Assembly (NCBI GenBank): GCA_017503305.1
Contig: JAFVTJ010000088.1
Location: forward strand, 1-7,558
Source: Clostridia bacterium
Lineage (GTDB): Bacteria > Bacillota_A > Clostridia > Oscillospirales > Acutalibacteraceae
Reading direction: 5' to 3'
Length of the DNA: 7,558 nucleotides
Position 1 is the first letter of the stretch. Each line of letters begins with the position of its first letter. A program made the position numbers and the translations under genes. Below the pieces are notes generated by a model. That model did no database searches. It was given only the letters and a program-made list of their open reading frames with translations, and was not told the origin of the DNA. Of this stretch, positions 1 to 6,315 are shown piece after piece.

Positions 1-1
1 G

Positions 2-1198
2 GCTCAAAAGGAAAAACTAAAGGAAGAATACCCAAAGGTTGATATTCTCACCCTTTCGGCAACACCTATTCCACGTACTCTCAATATGGCGATGAGCGGT
101 CTACGTGATATGTCGTCGCTAGACGAAGCACCCGGCGACCGACATCCCGTGCAGACCTATGTGCTCGAATATAACTTAGGTCTTATCACCGATGCTATAA
201 ACAAAGAAATTCGCCGTGGCGGGCAGGTTTATTATCTTCACAACCGTGTTGATACTATAGAACGCACCGCATTAAAGCTTAAGCAAAAGCTACCAGATGT
301 TAATTTCGGCGTAGCTCACGGCGAAATGACCGAGCAAGAGCTTTCTCGCGTTTTGCAACAGTTACTAGAGCACGAAATTGACGTGCTGGTTTGCACCACC
401 ATTATTGAAACGGGCGTAGACGTGCCCAACGCCAACACCCTTATTATTGAAGAGGCCGACAAAATGGGACTTTCGCAGTTGCATCAGCTTCGCGGTCGTG
501 TTGGTCGTTCACCCCGACGTGCTTACGCTTATTTTTGCTTTACACAAAACAAGCAACTATCCGACGTTGCTTCAAAAAGGCTTGAAGCAATACGCGAATT
601 TACCGAATTCGGCTCCGGCTTTAAAATTGCCATGCGCGACCTTGAAATAAGGGGTGCGGGCAGTATTTTAGGCGGCGAACAACACGGTAATATGGAATCG
701 GTAGGCTACGATATGTACCTAAAGCTCTTATCCGAAGCCATAAACGAAGAAAACGGCGTGGATATTCCCGAAGAATTACCTTGTACGGTTGACCTTAACG
801 TTTCGGCGCACATCCCCGAAAGCTATATTGCTTCACTCCCCGCTCGCCTTGGCATTTACAAGCGTATTGCCGCCATTAGAACCAATGATGACGCAAGTGA
901 CGTATTAGACGAATTGTGCGACCGCTTCGGTGAACCACCAAAAGCCGTTACAGGTCTTATTGATATTGCCCTGCTTCGCAGTAAGGCTTTATCGGCAAAT
1001 ATTACCGAAATCAGCGCCAAGGGTAACAACGTTATTCTTCGCATAACCTCAATTTTACCCGAGGCTATGGCCAAGCTTTCAGCTTGCTTTGGACCAAGAT
1101 TTACCCTTAACGCAACCGAAAAGCCGGTATATTCTATAAGACTTTTAAAGAATCAAAAAATGCTTGATTTTATAAAAGAGCTCGATTCTGCATTATAA
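2..1198 (+). CDS. mfd: Transcription-repair coupling factor Mfd, C-terminal part (5' truncated)
   Basis: Mfd is a superfamily 2 DNA translocase that pushes stalled RNA polymerase off damaged DNA and recruits the UvrA/UvrB excision machinery. The visible 398 residues cover roughly the last third of a protein that is usually about 1,150 residues long, and the reading frame is open from the first bases of the window. Numbering from base 2, motif III (SATPIPRTL) is at 19-27, a motif IV-like GGQVYYLHNR at about 73-82, motif V (TTIIETGVDVPNANT) at 132-146 and motif VI (QLRGRVGR) at 162-169. The translocation motif region RGAGSILGGEQHG follows at 217-229, as in Mfd and RecG. The remaining residues, about 260-398, match the C-terminal TRCF/D7 domain, which separates Mfd from RecG. 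No terminator is seen after the stop codon, so readthrough into the next gene is possible. The internal ATG at 86 lies between helicase motifs and is not the true start. Identification is firm. Confidence 0.97.
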   Translation, partial: AQKEKLKEEYPKVDILTLSATPIPRTLNMAMSGLRDMSSLDEAPGDRHPVQTYVLEYNLGLITDAINKEIRRGGQVYYLHNRVDTIERTALKLKQKLPDVNFGVAHGEMTEQELSRVLQQLLEHEIDVLVCTTIIETGVDVPNANTLIIEEADKMGLSQLHQLRGRVGRSPRRAYAYFCFTQNKQLSDVASKRLEAIREFTEFGSGFKIAMRDLEIRGAGSILGGEQHGNMESVGYDMYLKLLSEAINEENGVDIPEELPCTVDLNVSAHIPESYIASLPARLGIYKRIAAIRTNDDASDVLDELCDRFGEPPKAVTGLIDIALLRSKALSANITEISAKGNNVILRITSILPEAMAKLSACFGPRFTLNATEKPVYSIRLLKNQKMLDFIKELDSAL

Positions 1199-1210
1199 TA
1201 AAAATTTTAG

Positions 1211-1239
1211 TAGACATTACGACAATTTTGTTATATAAT
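1211..1239 (+). promoter_or_regulatory. Sigma-A-type promoter for the PrsA-like lipoprotein
   Basis: TAGACA at 1211-1216 (five of six matches to the -35 consensus) is followed by a 17-bp spacer and a perfect TATAAT at 1234-1239. It lies in the 76-bp gap after mfd and would start RNA near 1246, just ahead of the GGAGGA ribosome site at 1263-1268. The lipoprotein gene can therefore be expressed independently of mfd. Confidence 0.75.
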
Positions 1240-1274
1240 TAAGTTAATAATGTTAAACATCCGGAGGACTAAAA

Positions 1275-2354
1275 ATGAAACTTCTTAAAAAACTCACAGC
1301 ATTACTTTTAATTTGCCTTATGGCACTTTCTCTTACAGCATGCCACAAAAAAGGTGAAATTGCAGTAACAATCAACGATTGCGAATTTACATCCGCATAC
1401 TATATGTGTGCTTTTATTAATGCATACTTGCAAGGTCAACAAGAGGTTGCTTTAACCCTTTCTGAAGAGGAAGCACAACAAGAAATTGACTACACTAAGC
1501 AAAAAATTGACGACAAAAAGTTTGAAGAATGGGTTAAAGATACCGCTATTGACGCTTTAAAGAAAAACGCTTACTACAAAACCCTTTGCCAAGAAAAGAA
1601 AATCGAAATGAGTGACGAATACAAGACCGCAAACGACTACTACGTTTCAATGTATTGGACCTCTTACGGTTATTCCGAGCTTTTTGCTCCCAACGGCGTT
1701 TCCTTGGAAACCTTTACACAATACATGCTTGATGAATATTACGCCCCCGTTTATTTTGAACACATTTACGGCGAAAAGGGCGAAAAGGAAATTCCTGCTA
1801 AGGACGTAGAGGAAAAGCTTTATAAAGACTTTATAATTGCCGACATTTTAGAATATAACCATTCTAAAGATACCGGCAAAGACCTTAAGAAAACTATTAA
1901 AGAATTTGAAGCTTATGCCGAAGACATTAAAAACGGCAAAAAGACCTTTGAAGAAGTTTACAATAAGTTTAACGATATAAAGGAAACCGAAAAAGAAGAC
2001 CACGAAGGCCATGATCACGCCGAACCTAAGGATGCTCTCGCACAGGTAATCGGTGCAGAAGGCACAGGCTATGAGCACGACTATTTTAAGGATATCAACA
2101 AAATGGCTAATGGTGAAATTAAGGTAATCACCAAAAAGGACGATGCAGGTTGCTTGCTCGTTATTAAGAAGGATATCAAAGACGACGAATATTACCTTGA
2201 AAATATGGATATGCAAATCAGACACCTTCTTAAAGATGATGAATTTAACAAAAAAGGCGATGAAGAATCTAAAAAGCTTACCGCCGATATAAACAAATAC
2301 GCAGTTAACCAATTTAAGGTTAAGAAAATCAAAGAACCCGAATACACCTATTAA
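1275..2354 (+). CDS. PrsA/SurA-like lipoprotein with degenerate parvulin region
   Basis: This 359-residue exported lipoprotein probably acts as a foldase or chaperone on the outer face of the membrane. A signal peptide (residues 1-22) ends in the lipobox LTAC with Cys23 as the lipidation site. Residues 30-165 form a helical, charged region like the SurA N-terminal chaperone domain of PrsA proteins. Residues about 182-300 follow the layout of a parvulin (PpiC) prolyl isomerase: a strand near ADILEYNH, a helix with AEDIKNGKKTFEEV, and a late GEIKVITKKDDAGCLLVIK segment. The match is weak and the usual parvulin core is poorly conserved, so isomerase activity is uncertain. A histidine-rich, acidic stretch, DHEGHDH at 242-248, sits where a loop would fall and could bind metal. 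The ATG at 1275 has GGAGGA six bases upstream. A PrsA-type gene next to mfd is, from general knowledge, common in Clostridia and supports the call. Lipoprotein status is sure; the foldase role is inferred. Confidence 0.75.
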   Translation: MKLLKKLTALLLICLMALSLTACHKKGEIAVTINDCEFTSAYYMCAFINAYLQGQQEVALTLSEEEAQQEIDYTKQKIDDKKFEEWVKDTAIDALKKNAYYKTLCQEKKIEMSDEYKTANDYYVSMYWTSYGYSELFAPNGVSLETFTQYMLDEYYAPVYFEHIYGEKGEKEIPAKDVEEKLYKDFIIADILEYNHSKDTGKDLKKTIKEFEAYAEDIKNGKKTFEEVYNKFNDIKETEKEDHEGHDHAEPKDALAQVIGAEGTGYEHDYFKDINKMANGEIKVITKKDDAGCLLVIKKDIKDDEYYLENMDMQIRHLLKDDEFNKKGDEESKKLTADINKYAVNQFKVKKIKEPEYTY

Positions 2355-2361
2355 CTCTAAA

Positions 2362-2390
2362 ACGCGAAGCTGCTGCTTCGCGTATATTTG
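2362..2390 (+). terminator. Intrinsic terminator after the lipoprotein gene
   Basis: A perfect 9-bp stem, ACGCGAAGC (2362-2370) with GCTTCGCGT (2375-2383), closes a TGCT loop. The tail ATATTTG is only moderately T-rich, so termination may be incomplete. The hairpin starts seven bases after the stop codon and separates this gene from the GntR/ABC operon. Confidence 0.75.
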
Positions 2391-2400
2391 TAAAAATATA

Positions 2401-2429
2401 TTGACAAAAGGAAGTTCTAGTTGTATTAT
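2401..2429 (+). promoter_or_regulatory. Strong promoter of the GntR/ABC operon
   Basis: A perfect TTGACA (2401-2406), a 17-bp spacer and TATTAT (2424-2429, five of six) form a near-consensus housekeeping promoter. Transcription should begin near 2436, inside the palindrome at 2420-2443. A promoter this strong with an operator over its -10 box suggests tight repression rather than activation. Confidence 0.85.
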
Positions 2430-2443
2430 GAAGATAGTACAAC
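2420..2443 (+). promoter_or_regulatory. Palindromic operator across the -10 box, likely site for the GntR regulator
   Basis: The arms GTTGTA (2420-2425) and TACAAC (2438-2443) are exact reverse complements. Inside them TAT (2427-2429) and ATA (2434-2436) also match, giving a 24-bp near-perfect palindrome with a four-base centre. It covers the -10 hexamer and the predicted start point. GntR proteins of the YtrA type bind widely spaced inverted repeats upstream of their own operons, so autorepression by the product of the gene at 2462 is the simplest reading. The palindrome is seen directly; the binding partner is inferred. Confidence 0.7.
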
Positions 2444-2461
2444 GGAGCAAGGAGGTAATTT

Positions 2462-2821
2462 ATGGCTTGGAGCTTTTCTTCCGCAAGACCCGTATACATT
2501 CAAATTGCCGAACGCATTACCATTTCGGTAATATCGGGCGAATATAAACCGGGCGCACAAATCCCCTCAGTTCGTCAGTTGGCTTTAGAAGCTGCAGTAA
2601 ATCCCAATACAGTACAACACGCCTTTTCCGAGCTTGAAAACAACGGCCTTATTGTATCCAAAAGCACGGCTGGGCGCTATGTAACTGAAGACACCACCAT
2701 TATTGAAGACTGCCGCCAAAAGCAAGCCCAGCTTGCCGTTGATGAATTTGTTGAAAAAATTCAAAAATTATCAATGCCCAAAAACGAAATTATCACTATG
2801 ATAGGAGAGAAAATGGAATGA
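2462..2821 (+). CDS. GntR-family transcriptional regulator, YtrA subfamily
   Basis: This 119-residue protein has the winged helix-turn-helix of GntR regulators: PVYIQIAERI at 10-19, IPSVRQLALEAAVNPNTVQHAFSELE at 34-59 containing the recognition helix, and the wing NGLIVSKSTAGRYV at 61-74. Only about 45 residues follow (about 75-119), a short helical tail with no room for the ligand-binding domains of the FadR, HutC or MocR classes. That short tail is the mark of the YtrA subfamily, whose genes typically head ABC transporter operons, as here. It very likely represses its own operon through the palindrome at 2420-2443. The start is fixed by AAGGAGGT at 2449-2456, five bases upstream. Its stop codon overlaps the ATPase start by four bases (ATGA), so the two genes are translationally coupled. 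The inducing signal is unknown; relatives respond to cell-wall antibiotics. Confidence 0.93.
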   Translation: MAWSFSSARPVYIQIAERITISVISGEYKPGAQIPSVRQLALEAAVNPNTVQHAFSELENNGLIVSKSTAGRYVTEDTTIIEDCRQKQAQLAVDEFVEKIQKLSMPKNEIITMIGEKME

Positions 2822-3519
2822 ATATTCTTGAATGTAAAAACCTTACCAAGTCCTATAAAAAGAATCATCCCGTGCTTGACGGCTTGAATCTTACCATTCC
2901 TGCGGGTAAAATTGTAGGCCTCCTTGGTCCTAATGGTTGCGGTAAATCAACCCTTATTAAGCTTGTTTCCGGTCTTTTGCAACCCGATTCGGGCGAAATT
3001 TTGGTAGACGGTATGCCCATTAGCGAAAAAACAAATGCAATTATATCCTACCTACCAGAGCGTACATACTTTAACTCTTGGATGCGCGTTTCGCAGCTTG
3101 TGGATTATTTCAGCGAATTTTATGAAGATTTCGACCCTATCCGTGCAGTTGCACTTATGAAGGATTTAGGTATAAACACAAATTCTAAGCTAAAATCTCT
3201 TTCAAAGGGCACAAAAGAAAAGGTTCAGCTTATTCTTGTTATGTCAAGAGATGCCAAGCTCTACCTTTTGGATGAACCGATTGCCGGTGTTGACCCTGCC
3301 GCACGTGAATACATTTTAAGCACTATTGTAAGCAACTACAACCCCGATGCTTCAATAATTATCACCACCCACCTTATAAGCGACGTTGAACAGGTATTGG
3401 ATGATTTTGTTTTCTTAAGCTTTGGCGGTACTATATTAATGTCCGGCAACGCCGAAGAAGCCAGAAACGAAAACGGCAAGTCGCTTGACCAGCTCTTTAG
3501 GGAGGTATTCAGATGCTAA
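2818..3519 (+). CDS. ABC transporter ATP-binding protein (YtrB/BcrA type)
   Basis: A 233-residue single-domain ATPase that would power the adjacent permease at the inner face of the membrane. Motifs in order are Walker A GPNGCGKST at 37-45, the signature LSKGTKEK at 128-135, Walker B KLYLLDEP at 147-154, the D-loop GVDP at 157-160 and the switch histidine in ITTH, His185. The signature departs from LSGGQ, which is common in this drug- and peptide-export branch. At the Q-loop position the sequence reads SYLPERTYF, with Glu81 apparently where Gln is usual. All catalytic residues for ATP hydrolysis look intact. AGGAG at 2803-2807 lies ten bases before the start, within the upstream gene. The 3' end overlaps the permease gene by seven bases. 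The substrate cannot be read from the sequence; export of a peptide, antibiotic or lipid-like compound is the family expectation. Confidence 0.95.
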   Translation: MNILECKNLTKSYKKNHPVLDGLNLTIPAGKIVGLLGPNGCGKSTLIKLVSGLLQPDSGEILVDGMPISEKTNAIISYLPERTYFNSWMRVSQLVDYFSEFYEDFDPIRAVALMKDLGINTNSKLKSLSKGTKEKVQLILVMSRDAKLYLLDEPIAGVDPAAREYILSTIVSNYNPDASIIITTHLISDVEQVLDDFVFLSFGGTILMSGNAEEARNENGKSLDQLFREVFRC

Positions 3520-4358
3520 GAAAATTACTCAAATACGATTTTAGATCGGTTTTTAAATTTTGGTGGATTGCAGCCTTAACAAGCACCGCCATTTCAACCT
3601 TAGGCGGTTTTTGCTTAGAAATAATAAAGGATTCCTCTTCCGAAGCGGTAACAATTCAGCCCCCTGCCGTGCTTCTTGTAACGGCCTGGCTCGTGCTTAT
3701 ACTTGCCATTCTGGCGCTTAGCGCATTTAGCATTTTAACCATAATTATGATATATGTGAGGTTTTATCAAAACTTCTTTACCGATGCGGGCTACCTCACC
3801 TTTACCCTGCCCGTAAAACGCACCCTACACCTTAATTCAAAGCTTATAATGGGCTTTGTCACCCAATTTGCAACCACATTTACAATAATCGTAAATATAT
3901 GCTTAATGCTTGGCATTGCCTTTGCGGAAGAGATCTTCACAAAAGAGGTTTGGGATGCCGTTGTGGCGGGTGTTAAGGTATTCTTTAAAGAGCTTAAATG
4001 GGATTTTGTAGTATTCATTATTGAAATTATTTTAATATCTGTTTTGGTTTCACTCTTTAATATCCTTTTCACTTACGCTTGCATAACCTTTGCTTCCACA
4101 ATTACCAAAAGAGCAAAGATAATAACCGCCGTTGGTATTTATTACGGTGCAAACGGTCTTCTTTCTTTCGTTATTCAAATGCTTTATTTATTCGGTTCAA
4201 CAACCGTTATAGACTTTATAGACAAACAACCCGATAATATGGCAAGTATTATTTTAATTTTAATAGCCCTCATAGTATTACTGTTTGTCGCATCGGTTTG
4301 TGCATTGCTTTACACCTTTGAGCATTGGATGCTTGAGCGCAAGCTTAATTTGGCATAA
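3513..4358 (+). CDS. ABC-2-like membrane permease
   Basis: A 281-residue hydrophobic protein with about six membrane segments, at roughly residues 15-37, 52-82, 111-138, 165-196, 201-227 and 244-268. The N-terminus MLRKLLKYDFRSVFKFWW is the basic, amphipathic start typical of ABC-2 exporter permeases. The stretch DAGYLTFTLPVKRTLHLNSK at 91-110, between helices two and three, resembles the loop seen in permeases of antibiotic-type ABC exporters that pair with GntR/YtrA regulators. It overlaps the ATPase gene by seven bases and has AGGGAGGT at 3499-3506, six bases before the ATG, so it is co-translated with its partner. It probably forms a homodimer with two copies of the ATPase, since no second permease gene is present. 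Substrate unknown. Confidence 0.88.
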   Translation: MLRKLLKYDFRSVFKFWWIAALTSTAISTLGGFCLEIIKDSSSEAVTIQPPAVLLVTAWLVLILAILALSAFSILTIIMIYVRFYQNFFTDAGYLTFTLPVKRTLHLNSKLIMGFVTQFATTFTIIVNICLMLGIAFAEEIFTKEVWDAVVAGVKVFFKELKWDFVVFIIEIILISVLVSLFNILFTYACITFASTITKRAKIITAVGIYYGANGLLSFVIQMLYLFGSTTVIDFIDKQPDNMASIILILIALIVLLFVASVCALLYTFEHWMLERKLNLA

Positions 4359-4364
4359 GGAGGA
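4357..4364 (+). promoter_or_regulatory. Ribosome binding site that sets the start of the acidic anchored protein
   Basis: AAGGAGGA overlaps the permease stop codon and lies seven bases before ATG 4372. It rules out an in-frame ATG 87 bases upstream (4285), which would add 29 residues ahead of a clear signal peptide and lie inside the permease gene. Confidence 0.85.
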
Positions 4365-4371
4365 AAGAAAA

Positions 4372-5337
4372 ATGAAAAAAACATTATCAATTTTTATTGC
4401 AGTTTTAGTTTTACTTTCTTGCTTTAGCTTTAACACTTTTGCCATAGAAGAGATTAACCTTAATGACAAGCTACCCTTAAATCCCAACTACGTTATAACC
4501 TTTTCTGAAGATTATAAAAAGCTTTACGTAGATGATATACCCTACTCTCGCTTTAATTCCAGCACTATCAGTATCACAACCTACCTGGATATCGATAACG
4601 AAACCGAATTTAGCAATTCTCAATCCGACGTTGATGATACCTATATTCTTTCAAGCGAAAACGGTGAAATGCTTGAAGTAGAACTCTACTTCAAAGATGG
4701 CTCCAACATATCGGCTACATATCTTAGAGATGATTATATAAAGGAATTTAATCGTCTTAACGAAAGTGACACTGAAAAGCTTTATATCATTTTCCAACTT
4801 GCCGATGAATCCTGGGATAGAGAAGAAATCGTGGTTGAAGCCGATTTAAACCTTCTAAAAGGTGAGCCCTGTGAAATAACCCCTAGCCTTATGGGAATGA
4901 ACGAACCTTTTTACGTTTCGGCCAAATCCGATAAATTTGAAATGTACGTAGACAAGGGTACCCTTTTCTACACCGGGGACGAATACTGCTACGTTGACTA
5001 TGCCGAATTTGGTATAGACCCCGAAGAATTTGACACTTACGACTACGAAGGTGCTGCCTTTAAAGTGACAGACCCCGCGCTTTTACAACAAATTGAAGAA
5101 GCTCGCGCAAAATATTACGAAGATGACTACGGTATTTTCTTTAACGATGATTTTACCGAAATAGTTGCTAAAGTATTTATTACCCTTCTTTTCGCAGTAG
5201 TACCCTTTGCGATATTAGTGCTTACCTTAATTTTAGGCATAAAAGCAAAAGGTATCTACAAAAAGCTTTACTTTACCACCTGCATTCTCGCCGCTGCCGA
5301 GCTTATAACACTTGGCATTGTTTTACTAATAGGCTAA
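4372..5337 (+). CDS. Unrecognised acidic exported protein with two C-terminal membrane helices
   Basis: I do not recognise this 321-residue family. A signal peptide (MKKTLSIF..., cleavage probably after about residue 24 at NTFA) exports a strongly acidic domain of about 240 residues, rich in Asp, Glu and Tyr. The chain ends with two hydrophobic segments (about 265-290 and 299-320) joined by the basic turn KAKGIYKK, so it should be a membrane-anchored extracellular protein with both tails near the surface. There is a faint internal duplication: YVITFSEDYKKLYVDDIPY at 40-58 resembles YVSAKSDKFEMYVDKGTLFY at 181-200. No cysteine pairs, protease triad or sugar-binding motif stand out. It is the last gene of the GntR/ABC operon, 13 bases after the permease and just before the terminator. 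By position it may be an accessory, sensor or substrate-capturing subunit of the transporter. That role is inference only. Confidence 0.85.
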   Translation: MKKTLSIFIAVLVLLSCFSFNTFAIEEINLNDKLPLNPNYVITFSEDYKKLYVDDIPYSRFNSSTISITTYLDIDNETEFSNSQSDVDDTYILSSENGEMLEVELYFKDGSNISATYLRDDYIKEFNRLNESDTEKLYIIFQLADESWDREEIVVEADLNLLKGEPCEITPSLMGMNEPFYVSAKSDKFEMYVDKGTLFYTGDEYCYVDYAEFGIDPEEFDTYDYEGAAFKVTDPALLQQIEEARAKYYEDDYGIFFNDDFTEIVAKVFITLLFAVVPFAILVLTLILGIKAKGIYKKLYFTTCILAAAELITLGIVLLIG

Positions 5338-5397
5338 AGCTTTTACCATGCGAGGAGAGTTTTATATACTTCCTAAACCAGTACCTATCATTTTTTA

Positions 5398-5435
5398 AAA
5401 AAGTGGTTAGCTTTTACGCTAACCGCTTTTTCTTT
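5398..5435 (+). terminator. Intrinsic terminator of the GntR/ABC operon
   Basis: A stem of about 14 bp runs from A5398 to C5411 (AAAAAGTGGTTAGC) and from 5418 to 5431 (GCTAACCGCTTTTT), with one T-G wobble and the loop TTTTAC. The T-rich tail TTTTTCTTT gives a classic rho-independent signal. The opposite strand also ends in a T-run, so it could work both ways, but no minus-strand gene runs into it. The 60 bases between the stop codon and this hairpin hold nothing I can support. Confidence 0.9.
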
Positions 5436-5458
5436 ATAAACTAAATTTTAAAAAAATA

Positions 5459-5487
5459 ATGACAAGTTCGACAAATTATGCTAAAAT
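5459..5487 (+). promoter_or_regulatory. Promoter of the YwaF-like gene
   Basis: ATGACA (5459-5464), a 17-bp spacer and TAAAAT (5482-5487) each match consensus at five of six positions. The predicted start point near 5494 leaves a leader of only about ten bases before ATG 5505. Confidence 0.65.
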
Positions 5488-5493
5488 GTGCGT

Positions 5494-5498
5494 AGGTG
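5494..5498 (+). promoter_or_regulatory. Weak ribosome site favouring ATG 5505
   Basis: AGGTG lies six bases before ATG 5505, a normal spacing. The alternative starts GTG 5496 and ATG 5499 overlap or touch this site, so 5505 is preferred; the choice changes the protein by only two or three residues. Confidence 0.55.
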
Positions 5499-5504
5499 AT
5501 GTTT

Positions 5505-6275
5505 ATGTTTTTTAAAACGCAGGACTCTATACCCGAAGGCTTAGGCTTTAAAACCTTTGATTTAACCCATTTACTTTGGCTTTTGGCAATTATTGCCGTG
5601 AGCGTTTTGCTTTGCAAAATTTGTAGGGGGCTTAATGAAAAAAGCCAAAACATAATCTTTAAAACAGTCGGCATTGCAGTAATAGCACAAGAAATGCTAA
5701 AAAATATTGTAGTGGCAATTGTAGGTGAATTTGGGGTAGGCTATCTTCCCTTCCATTTGTGTGGAATAAATATTTTGCTTATCGCGTTTGATATTTTTAA
5801 ACCCACAAAAACGGTACGCGCTTTTCTTTACTTTTTCTGTATCCCCGGTGCTATGCTAGCACTTTTATTCCCCAACTGGACCGAAGTGCCTTTTTTAAAC
5901 TTCTTCCACCTACATAGCTTCATCGTCCACGCACTTCTTGTTATGTACCCCTTGCTACTGATTACAAGCGGTCAATTAAGGCTTAAATTTAGTGATATGC
6001 CAAAAAGTATCGGCCTGCTTATATTACTTGCCATACCCATTTATTTTTTAAATTTATTGTGGGATACTAACTTTATGTTCCTAATGGAGCCCGACACGGG
6101 CAACCCGCTAGAGCTTTTTGAAAAGCTTTTAGGCAGTCACCTTTGGGGCTTCCCCATTTTATTACCGTTGGTTGTGGGCTTAATGTATTTGCCTGTGTTT
6201 ATTGCAAATAAAATTAGTGCTAAAAAAACCAACTCTTTAGAAACCGAAAAAGAACACGAATTAACTACAACATAA
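5505..6275 (+). CDS. YwaF/TMEM164-like integral membrane protein (TIGR02206 type)
   Basis: A 256-residue protein with about seven membrane helices (roughly 20-40, 54-73, 83-97, 105-123, 135-155, 168-186 and 216-236) and a polar tail from about 238. The order of motifs matches the bacterial YwaF family: LPFHLCGINILL at 81-92, a glycine-containing FCIPGAMLALLFP at 111-123, FFHLHSFIVHALLV at 133-146 and LLWDTNFMFL at 184-193. The bacterial family has no proven function that I know of. The human relative TMEM164 has been described as a lipid acyltransferase with a catalytic cysteine, and here Cys86 with His84, or with one of His135, His137 and His142, could play that part. The gene stands alone, with its own promoter, after the ABC operon terminator and ahead of a shared convergent terminator, so it is not part of the ABC operon. 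Family assignment is from remembered motifs; function is open. Confidence 0.8.
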   Translation: MFFKTQDSIPEGLGFKTFDLTHLLWLLAIIAVSVLLCKICRGLNEKSQNIIFKTVGIAVIAQEMLKNIVVAIVGEFGVGYLPFHLCGINILLIAFDIFKPTKTVRAFLYFFCIPGAMLALLFPNWTEVPFLNFFHLHSFIVHALLVMYPLLLITSGQLRLKFSDMPKSIGLLILLAIPIYFLNLLWDTNFMFLMEPDTGNPLELFEKLLGSHLWGFPILLPLVVGLMYLPVFIANKISAKKTNSLETEKEHELTTT

Positions 6276-6278
6276 CAA

Positions 6279-6306
6279 AAAGGACTTGGGGAATCCCAAG
6301 TCCTTT
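6279..6306. terminator. Bidirectional terminator between convergent genes
   Basis: A perfect 12-bp stem, AAAGGACTTGGG (6279-6290) with CCCAAGTCCTTT (6295-6306), and a GAAT loop. It lies three bases after the YwaF-like stop and nine bases past the DUF4349 stop. On the minus strand the tail is TTTTTG, a good T-run, so it serves the minus-strand gene best; on the plus strand the tail is the weaker TTTAACT. Confidence 0.88.
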
Positions 6307-6315
6307 AACTATACT

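Noticed and set aside
447..1074. Short open frames inside mfd on both strands (447-650 plus, 856-1074 minus)
   Set aside because: They are out of frame or antisense within a clearly conserved gene, with no ribosome site or recognisable product.
1848..2450. Long open frame of 200 codons on the minus strand, very hydrophobic
   Set aside because: It lies antisense to the lysine- and glutamate-rich lipoprotein gene, and its Phe/Ile/Val richness is the complement of AAA, GAA and GAT codons. It also runs across a terminator and promoter. No ribosome site or family match.
4285..4371. In-frame upstream extension of the acidic exoprotein starting at ATG 4285
   Set aside because: It lies inside the permease gene, lacks a ribosome site, and would bury the signal peptide; AAGGAGGA before ATG 4372 fixes the start.
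3791..4487. Minus-strand open frames of about 70-93 codons antisense to the permease and to the junction with the next gene
   Set aside because: Shadows of coding sequence on the plus strand with no start signals or familiar domains.
5348..5398. Possible 16-residue ORF between the acidic exoprotein gene and the terminator
   Set aside because: No ribosome site precedes it, and so short a frame is expected by chance.
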